In this document: positions 37,553 to 49,703 of the stretch, in pieces | Position numbering within the stretch: the stretch's first letter is position 1 | How the letters are laid out: each line of letters begins with the position of its first letter | Source of the DNA: Salvelinus alpinus | Taxonomy: Eukaryota; Chordata; Actinopteri; Salmoniformes; Salmonidae | NCBI RefSeq assembly: GCF_045679555.1 | Contig: NC_092092.1 | Coordinates: forward strand, 9,168,104 to 9,232,103 | Direction of reading: 5' to 3' | DNA: 64,000 nucleotides | Translations under genes and position numbers: made by a program | Notes under the pieces: model-generated | Databases searched by the model: none | Told to the model about the DNA's origin: nothing | The model's input: only the letters and a program-made list of their open reading frames with translations

Positions 37553-37736
37553 GAGGCACAGTGAGAATTTTCAGATGGAACTGTTAGCAGGTATAGGTGT
37601 GTCTGTGACGGCCATTACAGCGAGAAGGGGGCGTTCCTGCATCTGCAGGAACCCGTCTTTTATACTTCTATCTGTCCATTTTTAAATTGGGACAGGCGGG
37701 AGGCGGGGGCGCTCCTGAACAGTAGGTGGCACAATG

Positions 37737-38132
37737 CTTCCCATCATGAGGGAGGAAAATTATGTGGATATATTGAAGCAACATCTTAAGACATCAGTCA
37801 GGAAGTTAAACATTGGTTGCAAATGGGTCTTCCAAATGGACAATGACCCCAAGCATACTTCCAAAGTTGTTGCAAAATGGCTTAAGGAAAACAAAGTCAA
37901 GGTATTGGAGTGGCCATCACAAAGCCCTGACCTCAATCCCATTGAAAATTTGTGGGCAGAACTGAAAAAGCGTGTGCGAGCAAGGTGGCCTACAAACCTG
38001 ACTCAGTTACACCAGCTCTGTCAGGAGGAATGGGCCAAAATTCACCCAACTTATTGTGGGAAGCTTGTGGAAGGCTACCCGAAACGTTTAACCCAAGTTA
38101 AACAATTTAAAGGCAGTGCTACCAAATACTAA
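37737..38132 (+). pseudogene. Sleeping Beauty-type transposase, C-terminal part
   Basis: The last 132 residues are open. The second catalytic Asp (QMDNDPKHT, residue 36) and Glu (DLNPIENLW, residue 71) keep the D34E spacing, and the frame ends at the normal C-terminus (QFKGSATKY). The N-terminal DNA-binding region and first catalytic Asp are absent; upstream sequence is unrelated. Confidence 0.85.
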
Positions 38133-38691
38133 TTGAGTGTATGTAAACTTCTGACCCACTGGGAATGTGATGATAGAAATCAAATCTGAAATAAATCATT
38201 CTCTCTACTATTATTCTGACATTTCACATTCTTAAAATGAAGTGGTGATCCTAACTGACCTAAGACAGGGAATTTTTACTAGGATTAAATGTCAGGAATT
38301 GTGAAAAACTGAGTTTAAATGTACAGTGGGGAGAACAAGTATTTGATACACTGCCGATTTTGAAGGTTTTCCTACTTACAAAGCATGTAGAGGTCTGTAA
38401 TTTTTATCATAGGTACACTTCAACTGTGAGAGACGGAATCTAAAACAAAAATCCAGAAAATCACATTGTATGATTTTTAAGTAATTAAATTGCATTTTAT
38501 TGCGTGACATAAGTATTTGATCACCTACCAACCAGTAAGAATTCCGGCTCTCACAGACCTGTTAGTTTTTCTTTTAGAAGCCCTCCTGTTCTCCACTCAT
38601 TACCTGTATTAACTGCACCTGTTTGAACTTGTTACCTGTATAAAAGACACCTGTACACACACTCAATCAAACAGACTCCAATCTCTCCACA

Positions 38692-38795
38692 ATGGCCAAG
38701 ACCAGAGAGCTGTGTAAGGACATCAGGGATAAAATTGTAGACCTGCACAAGGCTGGGATGGGCTACAGGACAATAGGCAAGCAGCTTGGTGAGTG
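38692..38795 (+). pseudogene. N-terminal fragment of a second Tc1 transposase
   Basis: From the ATG at 38692 the reading is [20 protein letters not shown], then [14 protein letters not shown]: the first helix-turn-helix of a Tc1 transposase. It is cut off where the host element resumes. Confidence 0.75.
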
Positions 38796-38837
38796 TATTT
38801 GGCTAAGGTGTATGTAAACTTCTGACTTCAACTGTAG

Positions 38838-39239
38838 ATGGGAGGGGTTGAATGGAGCTGAAGGTTCGGACTAATAACAACAAATAATAACAAGATAACT
38901 AATGTAAAACATACTGTGTCCATAAAACGTATATAGGTTAAGAACTTTTGTGAAAGAGCACAGTTTCAACGATATGGCATATTGAAATCAAACCGGACGA
39001 ACATAAGAAATAGATGGGAGAGGTTGAGGGTAGAGGACAGGAGTAAAAACAAACAAAAGAAAACTATTGTAAAATAGACTGTGTCCATAAAATGTATATA
39101 GTATGTATAAGCTGGAAGTGGAAGTGTTTTCGTTCACTAGTTTACTCCAATTAGGGTAGTGGTGGTAGGGTTAGAAAGTAATAAAAGGAAATATATATGT
39201 ATTTATATGTATGTATGTCCGTGTATCTGTATGTATTTA
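38838..39239. other. Non-coding region, no gene found
   Basis: Two diverged copies of a stretch with CTGTGTCCATAAAACGTATA lie at about 38905-38940 and 39075-39105. No gene recognised. Confidence 0.4.
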
Positions 39240-39521
39240 CATTGGCTTGAGAAAGTATTCAACCCCCTTGGCATTGTTCCTATTTTGTTGCCTTACAACC
39301 TGGAATTAAAATAGATGTTTGGGGGGTTTGTATCATTTGATTTACACAACATGCCTACCACTTTGAAGATGCAAAATATATTTTATTGTGAAACAAACAA
39401 GAAATAAGACAAAAAAAACAGAAAACTTGAGCGTGCATAACTAGGCTATTCCAAGACATTTAAATGTTTCCCCTTAAACCACTCGAGTGTTGCTTTAGTA
39501 GTATGCTAAGGGTCATTTTCA

Positions 39522-39650
39522 TTGGCAGGGACTGGGAAACTGGTCAGAATTGAAGGAATGATGGATGGCACTAAATACAGGGAAATTCTTGAGGGAAACC
39601 TGTTTCAGTCTTCCAGAGATTTGAGACTGGGACGGAGGTTCACCTTCCAG
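39522..39650 (+). other. Inverted segment of the transposase gene
   Basis: In the plus direction this reads [20 protein letters not shown], then [16 protein letters not shown] and RRFTFQQD, which in the intact sister element is encoded on the minus strand. Both neighbours stay in minus orientation, so only this segment is flipped. Confidence 0.85.
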
Positions 39651-40156
39651 CAGGACAAACATCCCGACAGCATGATGCTGCCACCACAATGCTTCACTGT
39701 GGGGATAGTATTCTCGGGATGATGAGAGATGTTGGGTTTGCACCAGGCATAGCATTTTCCTTGATTGCCAAAAAGCTGAATTTTAGTCTCATCTGACCAG
39801 AGTACCTTCTTCCATATGTTTGGGGAGTCACCCACATGCCTTTTGGCAAACATCAAACGTGTTTGCTTATTTTTTTCTTTAAGCAATGGCTTTTTTCTGG
39901 CCACTCTTCCGTAAAGCCCAGCTCTGTGGATGGTACGGCTTAAAGTGGTCCTATGGACAGATACTCCAATCTCTGCTGTGGAGCTTTGCAGCTCCTTCAT
40001 GATTATCTTTGGTCTCTTTGTTGCCTCTCTGATTAATGCCCTCCTTGCCTGGTCCGTGAGTTTTGGTGGGTGGCCTTCTCTTGGCAGGTTTGTTGTGGTG
40101 CCATATTCTTTCCATTTTTTAATAACGGATTTAACAGTGCTCCGTGGGATGTTCAA
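39605..40156 (-). pseudogene. Tc1-like transposase N-terminal half, ending at the inversion
   Basis: The reading contains [20 protein letters not shown], then [40 protein letters not shown] and the first catalytic Asp in [13 protein letters not shown]. It runs into the inverted segment after [11 protein letters not shown], so the second half of the catalytic domain is lost from this strand. Confidence 0.85.
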
Positions 40157-40638
40157 AGTTTAGGATATTCTTTTATAACCCAACTCTGATCTGTACTTCT
40201 CCACAACTTTGTCCCTGACCTGTTTGGAGAGCTCCTTGGTCTTCATGGTGCTGCTTGCTTGGTGGTACCCCTTGCTTAGTGGTGTTGCAGACTCTGGGGC
40301 CTTTCAGAACAGGTGTATATATACTGAGATCATGTGACAGAACATGTGCCACTTAGATTGCACACAGGTGGACTTTATTTAACAAATTTTGTGACTTCTG
40401 AAGGTAATTGGTTGCACCAGATCATATTTAGGGACTTGATATAAAAAATGGGGTGAATACATATGCACGCACCACGTTTACATAAAAAAAAAAAAAACTT
40501 TTTTAAGAAGTAATTTTTCTAATTTCACTTCACCAATTTGGACTATTTTGTGTATGTCCATTACATGAAATCCAAATAAAAACCATTTAAATTACAGGTT
40601 GTAATGCAACAAAATAGGAAAAATGCCAAGGGGGATGA

Positions 40639-41068
40639 TGTCACGACTTCTGCCGAAGTCGGTTCCTCTCCTTGTTCGGGCGGCGTTCGGCGGTCGACGT
40701 CACCGGTCTTCTAGCCATCGCTGATCCACCTTTCATTTTCCATTTGTTTAGTCTTGTTTTCCCACACACCTGGTTTACATTTCCCTCATTACTTGTCGTG
40801 TATTTAACCCTCTGTTCCCCCCATGTCTGTGTGTGAAATTGTATATTGTCAAGGTTGGCACGCTTCCGGCTGGTTTGCACCGGGTTTTGTTTTATACCCG
40901 TGCTTTGTGGCAGCCGGTACTTTGTGCTGCCTCACTTGTTCGTTGGGCATTTGTTTTGTGACGAGGTTGCGTTCTGTGCAAATTATTGCCTAAGTAAAGT
41001 GCTTAGTCCACTCATCTCTGCTATCCTGCACCTGACTTCCATGCACCAGCTACACTCACCCCTTGACA
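40639..41068 (+). mobile_element. Solo LTR
   Basis: The 430-bp segment begins TGTCACGACTTC and ends CCCCTTGACA (TG...CA) and has a TATTTAA at about 40801. It separates two parts of the Tc1 right end (GGGGGATGA before, ATTTTGCAAGGCACTG after). No internal retroelement region is present, so it is a recombined single LTR. A clear target duplication is not visible. Confidence 0.75.
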
Positions 41069-41092
41069 AATTAATTATTTTGCAAGGCACTG

Positions 41093-41639
41093 TATATGTG
41101 TATGTATATGTACTGTATATTTGCATAAAAATACATGGGGGGATTGGAAGTGATGCAGACAATTACATTGATTGAAGCTGCAATCTGTCTGCAATATTAA
41201 AGCTGGTCTACCCCCTAAAAAATAAATACACTAGCTATATATATATACATATAACATCTGCGCTGCTGTTTTAGTTATTCAGTCTCCTGAGGATTAATGC
41301 CAAAATGATCTAATAATCGTAATTCTGTATTAAGTCATTTCACGCCCTTTTCTTTCTTCCTTTCTCACTCTCTTCCTAGGCATGGCCATTGGCAGAGCAG
41401 ACAATACATGTCGATAATACATCTGCATCCATTCTTTCCCTTTTCATCTCCCCCCGTCTCTCTTTCCAAACCTGTTTCCACCCACTCGGCTCCTCTACCT
41501 CTCTCCTTCTCTCTCATCACAAAATATTGCAGATCAGGACTGCACACAGCGCCTTTGTGTGGTTGCCATGGATACCAGTTGCCGTGCCTTCAGACCGATG
41601 CTGATATCTGGAGGCCTTTGAGACGTTGCGTTGCATATT
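41093..41639. other. Non-coding region, no gene found
   Basis: AT-rich with a short TATATA tract near 41236; nothing else recognised. Confidence 0.4.
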
Positions 41640-41833
41640 CTACTGTGTTCTAGTCAATGCCAAAATCGACATTGCTCGTCCTAATATTTATATATTTTAC
41701 TTTGAGATTTGTGTGTATTGTTGTGAATTGTTAGATACTACTGCATTGTTGGAGCTAGGAACACGAGCATTTTGTTACACCCGCAATAACATCTGCTAAA
41801 CATGTGTATGTGACCAATAAAACGTGATTTGCT
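41640..41833 (+). mobile_element. LINE 3' end fragment
   Basis: The sequence ends CATCTGCTAAACATGTGTAT and GTGACCAATAAAACGTGATT, the plus-strand equivalent of the LINE 3' end seen inverted at 695-960. Confidence 0.75.
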
Positions 41834-42232
41834 CCATTGTACTCCATCGGCGTGGGCACAGGATATTGACAGCCATTGAAAACTATCAGCTGGAAAAGCT
41901 AAAAGATGTATTCAACTGAGAATTAAGCAAGGGGGAGGAAAGGACAGGAGGGCTAGGAGAAGGTGAGAGAACTCCACTCACACACAGTACTCTGCAATAT
42001 CTCTTGAGCTGCTACTAGGAAAGGTAAAACCAGTTTTCATTCTACAGATTGATAAAGTGCTATCACCGATTAGAATAACGTAGAATCTTCCATTAAGGAG
42101 GGACTACTGAACGGTATGTTTTGTCTCTGCTTCTTTAAGTGATTTCACTAGTCATTGAATTGAGTGAAGAGTGACAGGCAGAGGCAGTTGTAGAATCAGA
42201 ATCACCTTTATTTGCCAAGTGCATTAACACAT

Positions 42233-45200
42233 AGTCAGAATGTTACTCTGTGATATGGCGCTGCTAGTGATGTACAACATAGTCAGAATGTTACTCTGTG
42301 ATATGGTGCTGCTAGTGATGTACAACATAGTCAGAATGTTACTCTGTGATATGGTGCTGCTAGTGATGTACAACATAGTCAGATTGTTACTCTGTGATGT
42401 GGTGCTGCTAGTGATGTACAACATAGTCAGATTGTTACTCTGTGATGTGGTGCTGCTAGTGATGTACAACATAGTCAGAATGTTACTCTGTGATATGGTG
42501 CTGCTAGTGATGTACAACATAGTCAGATTGTTACTCTGTCATATGGTGCTGCTAGTGATGTACAACATACTCAGAATGTTACTTGGTTATTTGGTGCTGT
42601 TAGTGATGGACAACACAGTCAGAATGTTACCTGGTGATATGGTACTTCTTGTAATGTACAACATGCTCAGATTGTTACTCTGTGATATGGTGCTGTTAGT
42701 GATAGACAACATACTCAGATTGTTACCTGGCGATATGGTGCTGCTAGTGATAGACAACATACTCAGATTGTTACCTTGTGATATGGTGCTGCTAGTGATG
42801 TACAACATAGTCAGAATGTTACCTGGTGATATGGTGCTGCTAGTGATGTACAACATACTCAGAATGTTACCTGGTGATATGGTGCTGCTGCTAGTAATAT
42901 ACAACATACTCAGATTGTTACTCTGTGATATGGTGCTGCTTAGTGATAGACAACATACTCAGATTGTTACCTGGTGATATGGTGCTGCTAGTGATAGACA
43001 ACACAGTCAGAATGATACCTGGTGATATGGTACTTCTTGTAATGTACAACATACTCAGATTGTTACTCTGTGATATGGTGCTGCTAGTTATAGACAACAT
43101 ACTTGGATTGTTACTCAACGGTATGGTGCTGCTAGTGATAGACAACATACCCAGATTGTTACTCGGTGATATGGTGCTGCTAGTGATAGACAACATACTC
43201 AGATTGTTACCTGGTGATATGGTGCTGCTAGTGATGTACAACATAGTCAGATTGTTACTCTACGGTATGGTGCTGCTAGTGATAGACAACATACCCAGAT
43301 TGTTACTCTGTGATATGGTGCTGCTAGTGATAGACAACATACTCAGATTGTTACCTGGTGATATGGTGCTGCTAGTGATGTACAACATAGTCAGATTGTT
43401 ACTCTGTGATGTGGTGCTGCTAGTGATGTACAACATACTCAGATTGTTACTCTGTGATATGGTGCTGCTAGCGATGTACAACACACTCAGAATGTTACCT
43501 GGTGATATGGTGCCGCTAGTGATATACAACATACTCAGATTGTTACTCTGTGATATGGTGCTGCTAGCGATGTACAACATACTCAGAATGTTGCTCTGTG
43601 ATATGGTGCTGCTAGTGATGTACAACATACTCAGAAAGTGATTTGGCTATTTGGTGCTGTTAGTGATGGACGACACAGTCAGAATGTTACCTGGTGATGT
43701 GGTACTTCTTGTAATGTACAACATACTCAGATTGTTACTCTGTGATATGGTGCTGTTAGTGATAGACACCATACTCAGAATGTCACTCTACGATATGGTG
43801 CTGCTAGTGATATACAACATACTCAGATTGTTACTCTACGATATGGCGCTGCCAGTGATAGACACCATACTCAGATTGTTACTCCGTGATATGGTGCTGT
43901 TAGTGACAGACAACACACTCAGATTGTTAATCTACGATATGGTGCCTTTATGAGACAACATACTCAGATTGTTACTCTACAGTATGGTGCTGTTAGTGAT
44001 AGACAGCATACTCAGATTGTTACTCTGTGATATGGTGTTGCTAGTGATACACAACATACTCAGATTGTTACTCTGTGGTATGGTGTTGCTAGTGATACAC
44101 AACATACTCAGATTGTTACTCTGTGATATGGTGCTGTTAGCGATAGACAGCATACTCAGATTGTTACTCTGTGATATGGTGCTGCTAGTGATAGACAACA
44201 TACTCAGATTGTTACTCTGTGGTATGGTGTTGCTAGTGATACACAGCATACTCAGATTGTTACTCTGTGGTATGGTGCTGTTAGTGATAGACAACATACT
44301 CAGATTGTTACTCTGTGATATGGTGCTGCTAGTGATAGACAACATACTCAGATTGTTACTCTGTGGTATGGTGTTGCTAGTGATACACAGCATACTCAGA
44401 TTGTTACTCTGTGGTATGGTGCTGTTAGTGATACACAGCATACTCAGATTGTTACTCTGTGGTATGGTGTTGCTAGTGATACACAGCATACTCAGATTGT
44501 TACTCTACGGTATGGTGCTGCTAGTGATAGACACCATACTCAGATTGTTACTCTGTGATATGGTGCTGCTAGTGATACACAACATACTCAGATTGTTACT
44601 CTGTGATATGGTGCTGTTAGAGATAGACACCATACTGGGAATGTTACTTGGTTATTTGGTGCTGTTAGTGATGGACAACACATCCAGAATGTTACCTGGT
44701 GATATGGTACTTCTTGTAATGTACAGGATACTCAGATTGTTACTCGGTGATATGGTGCTGCCAGTGATAGACAACATACTCAGATTGTTACTCTATGATA
44801 TGGTGCTGCTAGTGATAGACAACATACTCAGATTGTTACTCTGCGATATGGTGCTGCTAGTGATAGACAACATGCGCGGATTGTTACTCTGCGATATGGT
44901 GCTGCTAGTGATAGACAACATGCGCGGATTGTTACTATATGATATGGTGCCGCTAGTGATAGACACCATACTCAGATTGTTACTCTGTGATATGGTGCTG
45001 CTAGTGATAGACAACATACTCAGATTGTTACTCTGTGATGTGGTGCTACTGGTGATATACACCATACTCAGATTGTTACTCTGTGATATGGTGCTGTTAG
45101 TGATAGACAACATACTCAGATTGTTACTCTGTGATGTGGTGCCGCTGGTGATATACAACATACTCGGATTGTTACTCTGCGATATGGTGCTGTTAGTGAT

Positions 45201-45478
45201 AGACAACATACCCAGAATGTTACTCTGTGATATGGTGCTGCTAGTGATGTACAGCATACTCCGACTGTTACTCTGTGATATGGTGCTGCTAGTGATGTAG
45301 AGCATACTCCGACTGTTACTCTGTGATATGGTGCTGCTAGTGATGTACAGCATACTCCGACTGTTACTCTGTGATATGGTGCTGCTAGTGATGTACAGCA
45401 TACTCCGACTGTTACTCTGTGATATGGTGCTGTTAGTGATAGACAACATACCCATATTGTTACTCTGTGATATGGTGA
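42233..45478. repeat. 48-bp minisatellite, about 67 copies
   Basis: Units of 48 bp are made of GATATGGTGCTGCTAGTGAT, AGACAACATACTCAGATTGT and TACTCTGT, with recurring variants (GTACAACATAGTCAGAA, TACCTGGT). Because 48 is a multiple of three, long frames stay open on both strands with a 16-residue period, but no start context, domain or splice signal supports a gene. Confidence 0.96.
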
Positions 45479-46050
45479 GGGCCACAGCTCGGGGGACAAA
45501 ACTTTTCAGGTAGCGGGAGATTTTGGTCATGAGTGACCTGAACCGCCTGCCAGAGGTTCATTTTTGGAGGAGGGGGTGACCGTGGTGGGAGGGGTCGGTG
45601 ATGATCTTTCCTGCTCGCTTCCTTGCCCTTGAGTTGTGCAGGACCTCGATGGAGGGCAGGGTGGCAGCCGAAAGACCCTCTCTGCAATCCGGACAATATG
45701 TTTCAGTTTGCCCTTGCGGCGGGCAGACGCACACCCCAACCCAAACCAGACAGTGATGGAGGAGGTGAGGATGGACTCAACGATTGATGCGTAAAACCGG
45801 ATCAGGATTGACTGGGAGTTTTATTTCAGCTGCCACAAGTATTAAATCCGCTGGTGTGCCTTCTTGGTGACCTCTGTGCTGTTGTCCTTCCACTTGAGGT
45901 TGTGGAAGATGATGGAATTTGAATGATTCAGCTGTGCCATCAGTCTCGAGGGGGAGAGATGGCTCAGTCAAACACAATTTCCACGGTTTTGTTGTGTGTT
46001 GAGTTCCAGGTCATTGCGACAGCACCAGGCCACTAGCCGGTCGTCACCAC
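45479..46050 (-). pseudogene. Degenerate LINE reverse transcriptase C-terminus
   Basis: Readable pieces include SILIRFYASIVESILTSSIT, VWFGLGCASARRKGKLKHIV and RIAERVF, the pattern FYxSxIESxLTxxIxVWFG that closes fish LINE RT proteins. Several stops and frame changes interrupt it. Confidence 0.75.
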
Positions 46051-46362
46051 CGACGGACAGAGGCAGTGTTGTGAGTGAAGAGTGACGGACAGAGGCAGTG
46101 TTGTGAGTGAAGAGTGACGGACAGAGGCAGTGTTGTGAGTGACGGACAGAGGCAGTGTTGTGAGTGACGGACAGAGGCAGTGTTGTGAGTGACGGACAGA
46201 GGCAGTGTTGTGAGTGACGGACAGAGGCAGTGTTGTGAGTGACGGACAGAGGCAGTGTTGTGAGTGACGGACAGAGGCAGTGTTGTGAGTGACGGACAGA
46301 GGCAGTGTTGTGAGTGACGGACAGAGGCAGTGTTGTGAGTGACGGACAGAGGCAGTGTTGTG
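46051..46362. repeat. 25-bp minisatellite, about 12 copies
   Basis: Units of GACGGACAGAGGCAGTGTTG plus TGAGT; the first two are longer (with TGAAGAG). It abuts the RT remnant. Confidence 0.95.
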
Positions 46363-48055
46363 CACAACATCCACATGGGAAAGGTTTATTATTTCAACTG
46401 GTCAAACATTATAGGAACTCTGGTTATTTTAGGACTGACATCATCCCCAACCGCAAACATATTAGCTTTATTTTCATTTAGGAAATTATGACAATTCATC
46501 TATTTATCAGGAAATGCAAAAATATACAGATATGATGATCCCTCTTGATTTTGGCCAACTATGTGCACGTGGCACAAAGACATTGAGACTGATCTGATGT
46601 GGCCTTTTAGCTGTTCGACCATTAAATAATAATAAGTGATTGAAATGTGTGGAAGTGGGGCGACATAGATCACTAAATAAATAGGACAATAACATAGTAA
46701 TATTCAATATTTCATATCAACAGATTATGCTTTTACTCCTGAGAAATATACATTGACTGGCGGATTTGGTGGTAGGCCTATCCCCAAACCCAAAGCCCAA
46801 CACTTAAGACAATAACATTGTGATTTTGGTCATTTGGGGAAGTGATTTAAAGACCACATGACTGTAAATAAAAGTGAGAGTATAAGCTTTCTTAAGAACT
46901 CATTTACAACAGCCTGTAAATGCACAAGTAGCTTATACACTGTCAAGAGAGGACACAATAATTACTAGCCTAGCTCCATATTTTCCTAATGGATAAAAAC
47001 ATTGTTGCTAATATATACTGTATTTCTTTAAGACAAGTGGAAAAAATAACCAGCCTGTTGATGCAACACCAAACTTAATCGTCAACAATTACTATTCCGT
47101 CATATTAATATTCTAATAATGCAACAATGTTTTACAATCGTTACCGATAAAGCTGGCTTCGATCGGTATGTTACATTTAAATTAGGTTTTATAATCACCT
47201 GCCATTTTAAAATAGTGAAAAGCTAGCTCCGGTTTCCCTCTTACCCGTGCAATACGGCTTTGATAAAACCATAAAGGTATTGTTTGGGTTTTCAGCTTGA
47301 TGTATCATAAAAAATAAAAAAATAAAAAATAGACATACATGTTCAAAGTGCAATTTAGTCTGATATAATCCATGATGTGGTAAACTTCATATGAGCACAA
47401 TTATTAGCTGTTCCTGGAAAAGTTACTCTAACGTCAATCTAATACGCTGTATTCATCTCCACCACAGTGTATTAATACTATAGAAAGTATAATACTCTGT
47501 ACCAGAGAACACAGGATAAAAACACAAAGCTACAGTGTTCATGATTAAACATAGTTCAAAACAACCCTTTTAAAGTGTCATGGAAACATTAACTTCACAC
47601 CACATGGCTACTAAAGTCCAGGATGCAAAGTGCAGCCTCTGACCCCACCAGTCCATGACCCCTGACCCCTGAACCTTGACTTTCTCATGCCAAACCAAGG
47701 GGGGCACAAATTCAAACTGGACACAAGCTACAGTCCACACAGGTACAAAACAAGTTCACGCCAACAAAATAATACATCTCCATTTGATTCAAGTACAAGA
47801 CAAATGGTAAACATTCAATGCAAAATAGTAAGTTATTAATGTTTTAAAATAGAGAGTACAAAAATACTTATAGGGATATAGGGGCTATGATATTGGAATT
47901 CATTGCAGCTCGCTATGGAATGTTTAATACTCTCGTCATCATCAGTATTCTTAACGATGGGCTTGTCAGAACATGGCCCAGGGGCAACCTACAGTCCACT
48001 TAAAGATTCATAACTGTTTACTACTGTATACTAGAAAGATCTTGACCTCTATCTA
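46363..48055. other. Non-coding region, no gene found
   Basis: AT-rich DNA without recognisable exon, RNA gene or transposon. Confidence 0.45.
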
Positions 48056-48447
48056 CAGCTCATTCGGAAATTATTCAGACCCCTTCACTTTTTCCACATT
48101 TTGTTACGTTACAGCCTTATTCTAAAATGCATTTTCCTCAATCTACACACAATATCCCATAACGACAAAGCGAAAGTTTATAAAAAATTAAGAACAGAAA
48201 TATCTTATTTGCATAAGTATTCAGACCGTCTGCTATGAGACTCGAAATTGAGCTCAGGTGCATTCTGTTTCCATTGATCATCCTTGAGATGTTTCTACAA
48301 CTTCAGTGGAGTCCACCTGTGGTAAATTCAATTGATTGGACATGATTTGGAAAGGCACACACCTGTCTATATAAAGTCCCACAGTTGACAGTGCATGTTA
48401 GAGCAAAAACCAAGCCAAAGGAATTGTCCGTACAGCTCCGAGACATA

Positions 48448-48657
48448 TTTTTATTTATTTAACTAGGCAAGTCAGTTACGAACAAATTCTTATTTACAAT
48501 GACGGCCGACCGGGTAACAGTGGGTTAACTGCCTTGTTCAGAGGCAGAACAACAGATTTTTACCTTGTCAGCTCAGGGATTCAATTCAGCAACCTTTCGG
48601 TTACTGGCCAAACATGCTAACCACTAGGCTACCTGCCACCCCACTAGGCAACCTGCT
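48448..48657 (-). mobile_element. tRNA-derived SINE nested in Tc1
   Basis: On the minus strand the head (GTAGCCTAGTGGTTAGCATG and GGTTGCTGAATTGAATCC) and tail (AAGAATTTGTTCGTAACTGA) match the SINE at 22430-22615. It splits the Tc1 string CTCCGAGACA / TTGTATCGAGGCAC. An extra CCACCCCACTAGGCAACCTG near 48640 suggests a short duplicated head. Confidence 0.85.
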
Positions 48658-49081
48658 GCATTGTATCGAGGCACAGATCTGGGGAAGGGTACCAAAACAT
48701 TTCTGCCGCATGGAAGGTCCCCAAGAACACAGTGGCCTCCATCATTCTTAAATGGAAGAAGTTTGGAACCACCAAGACTCCTCCTAGAGCTGGCCACCCG
48801 GCCAAACTGAGCGATCGGGGAGAAGGGCCTTGGTCAGGGAGGTGAACAAGAACCCGATGGTCATTCTGACAGAGCTCCAGAGTTCCTCTGTAGAGATGGG
48901 AGAAACTTCCAGAAGGACAACCATCTCTGCAGCACTCCACCAATCAGGCCTTTATGGTATTGTCTTGGTCCTCCGTTCATTTTGATGAACAATTTACCTA
49001 CTTTTACCAAAGAGCAGCTTCTGTCTACCAAAACAAACTATTGTGTACCTTAGCAGCGCTTCCCTTTATTCTTTTACACAT

Positions 49082-49703
49082 GACAGCCCGCTTGGAGTTT
49101 GCCAAAAGGCACCTGAATGACTCTGACCTTGAGAAACAAGATTCGCTGGCCAAGATTGAACCCTTTGGCCTGAATGTCAAGTGTCACGTCTGGAGGAAAC
49201 CTGGCACCATCGCTACTGTGAAGCATGATGGTGGCAGATTCATGCTGTGGGGATGTTTTTCAGCAGCAGGGACTGGGAGGCTAGTCAGGATCAACGACCC
49301 TAAGTACACAGCCAAGACAACGCAGGAGTGGCTTAGGGACAAGTCTCTGAATGTCCTTGAGGGGCCCAGCCAGAGCCCCGACTTGAACCCGATCGAACAT
49401 CTCTGGAGAGACCTGAAAATAGCTGAGCAGCAACGCTCCCCATCCAACCTGACAGTGCTTGAAAGGATCTGCAGAGAAAAATGGGAGAAACTCCCCCAAA
49501 TACAGGTGTGCCAAGCTTGTAGCGTCATACCCAAGAAGACTAGAGGCTGTAATCGCTGCCAATGGTGCTTCAACAAAGTACTGAGAAAAGGCTCTCAATA
49601 CTTATGTAAATGTGATATTTTTGTTTTTATTTGTAATAAATTTGCAAAAATGTCTAAAAACCTGTTTTTGCTTGGTCATTATGAGGTATTGTGTGTAGAT
49701 TGA
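49082..49703 (+). pseudogene. Tc1-like transposase remnant lacking catalytic residues
   Basis: The plus frame reads MTARLEFAKRHLNDSDLEKQ, then [20 protein letters not shown] and [20 protein letters not shown], then SPDLNPIEHLWRDLK. The first Asp motif (LWSDET) is deleted, and a second deletion joins RLVRI directly to NDPKY, removing the second Asp. A late frameshift gives a foreign C-terminus. Confidence 0.85.

Larger units (their letters stand above)
37735..38837 (+). mobile_element. Chimeric Sleeping Beauty-type element with a second Tc1 in its terminal repeat
   Basis: The right part of a Sleeping Beauty-type element is present: transposase C-terminus, inner direct repeat (about 38139), and outer direct repeat ending TTCAACTG at about 38837. 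Between the two direct repeats, after a TA at about 38321, sits a fragment of another Tc1 family starting CAGTGGGGAGAACAAGTATT. It ends at about 38793, where a second TA continues with the host element's sequence. Confidence 0.85.
39240..41092 (-). mobile_element. Tc1-like transposon with internal inversion and nested solo LTR
   Basis: The ends match the 32178-33757 element and lie next to TA. The interior differs by an inverted segment at about 39522-39650, a deletion near 39440, and a 430-bp LTR inserted at 40639-41068 close to the right end. Confidence 0.87.
42190..46050 (-). mobile_element. LINE remnant with two expanded tandem arrays
   Basis: On the minus strand, degenerate RT C-terminal sequence (46050-45480) is followed by a 3.2-kb array and then by a typical LINE 3' end at 42232-42193 (GGCAAATAAAGGTGATTCTG). 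The elements lie in the expected order, so I read them as one LINE swollen by repeat expansion. Confidence 0.6.

Noticed and set aside
42240..45513. Very long open frames (up to 443 residues) on both strands
   Set aside because: They result from a 48-bp tandem unit, a multiple of three; there is no domain, signal or splice support for a gene.
46033..46376. Readings with period of about 25/3 residues (SVTHNTASVRHSQHCLCPSL)
   Set aside because: Produced by the 25-bp array, which shifts frame each unit.
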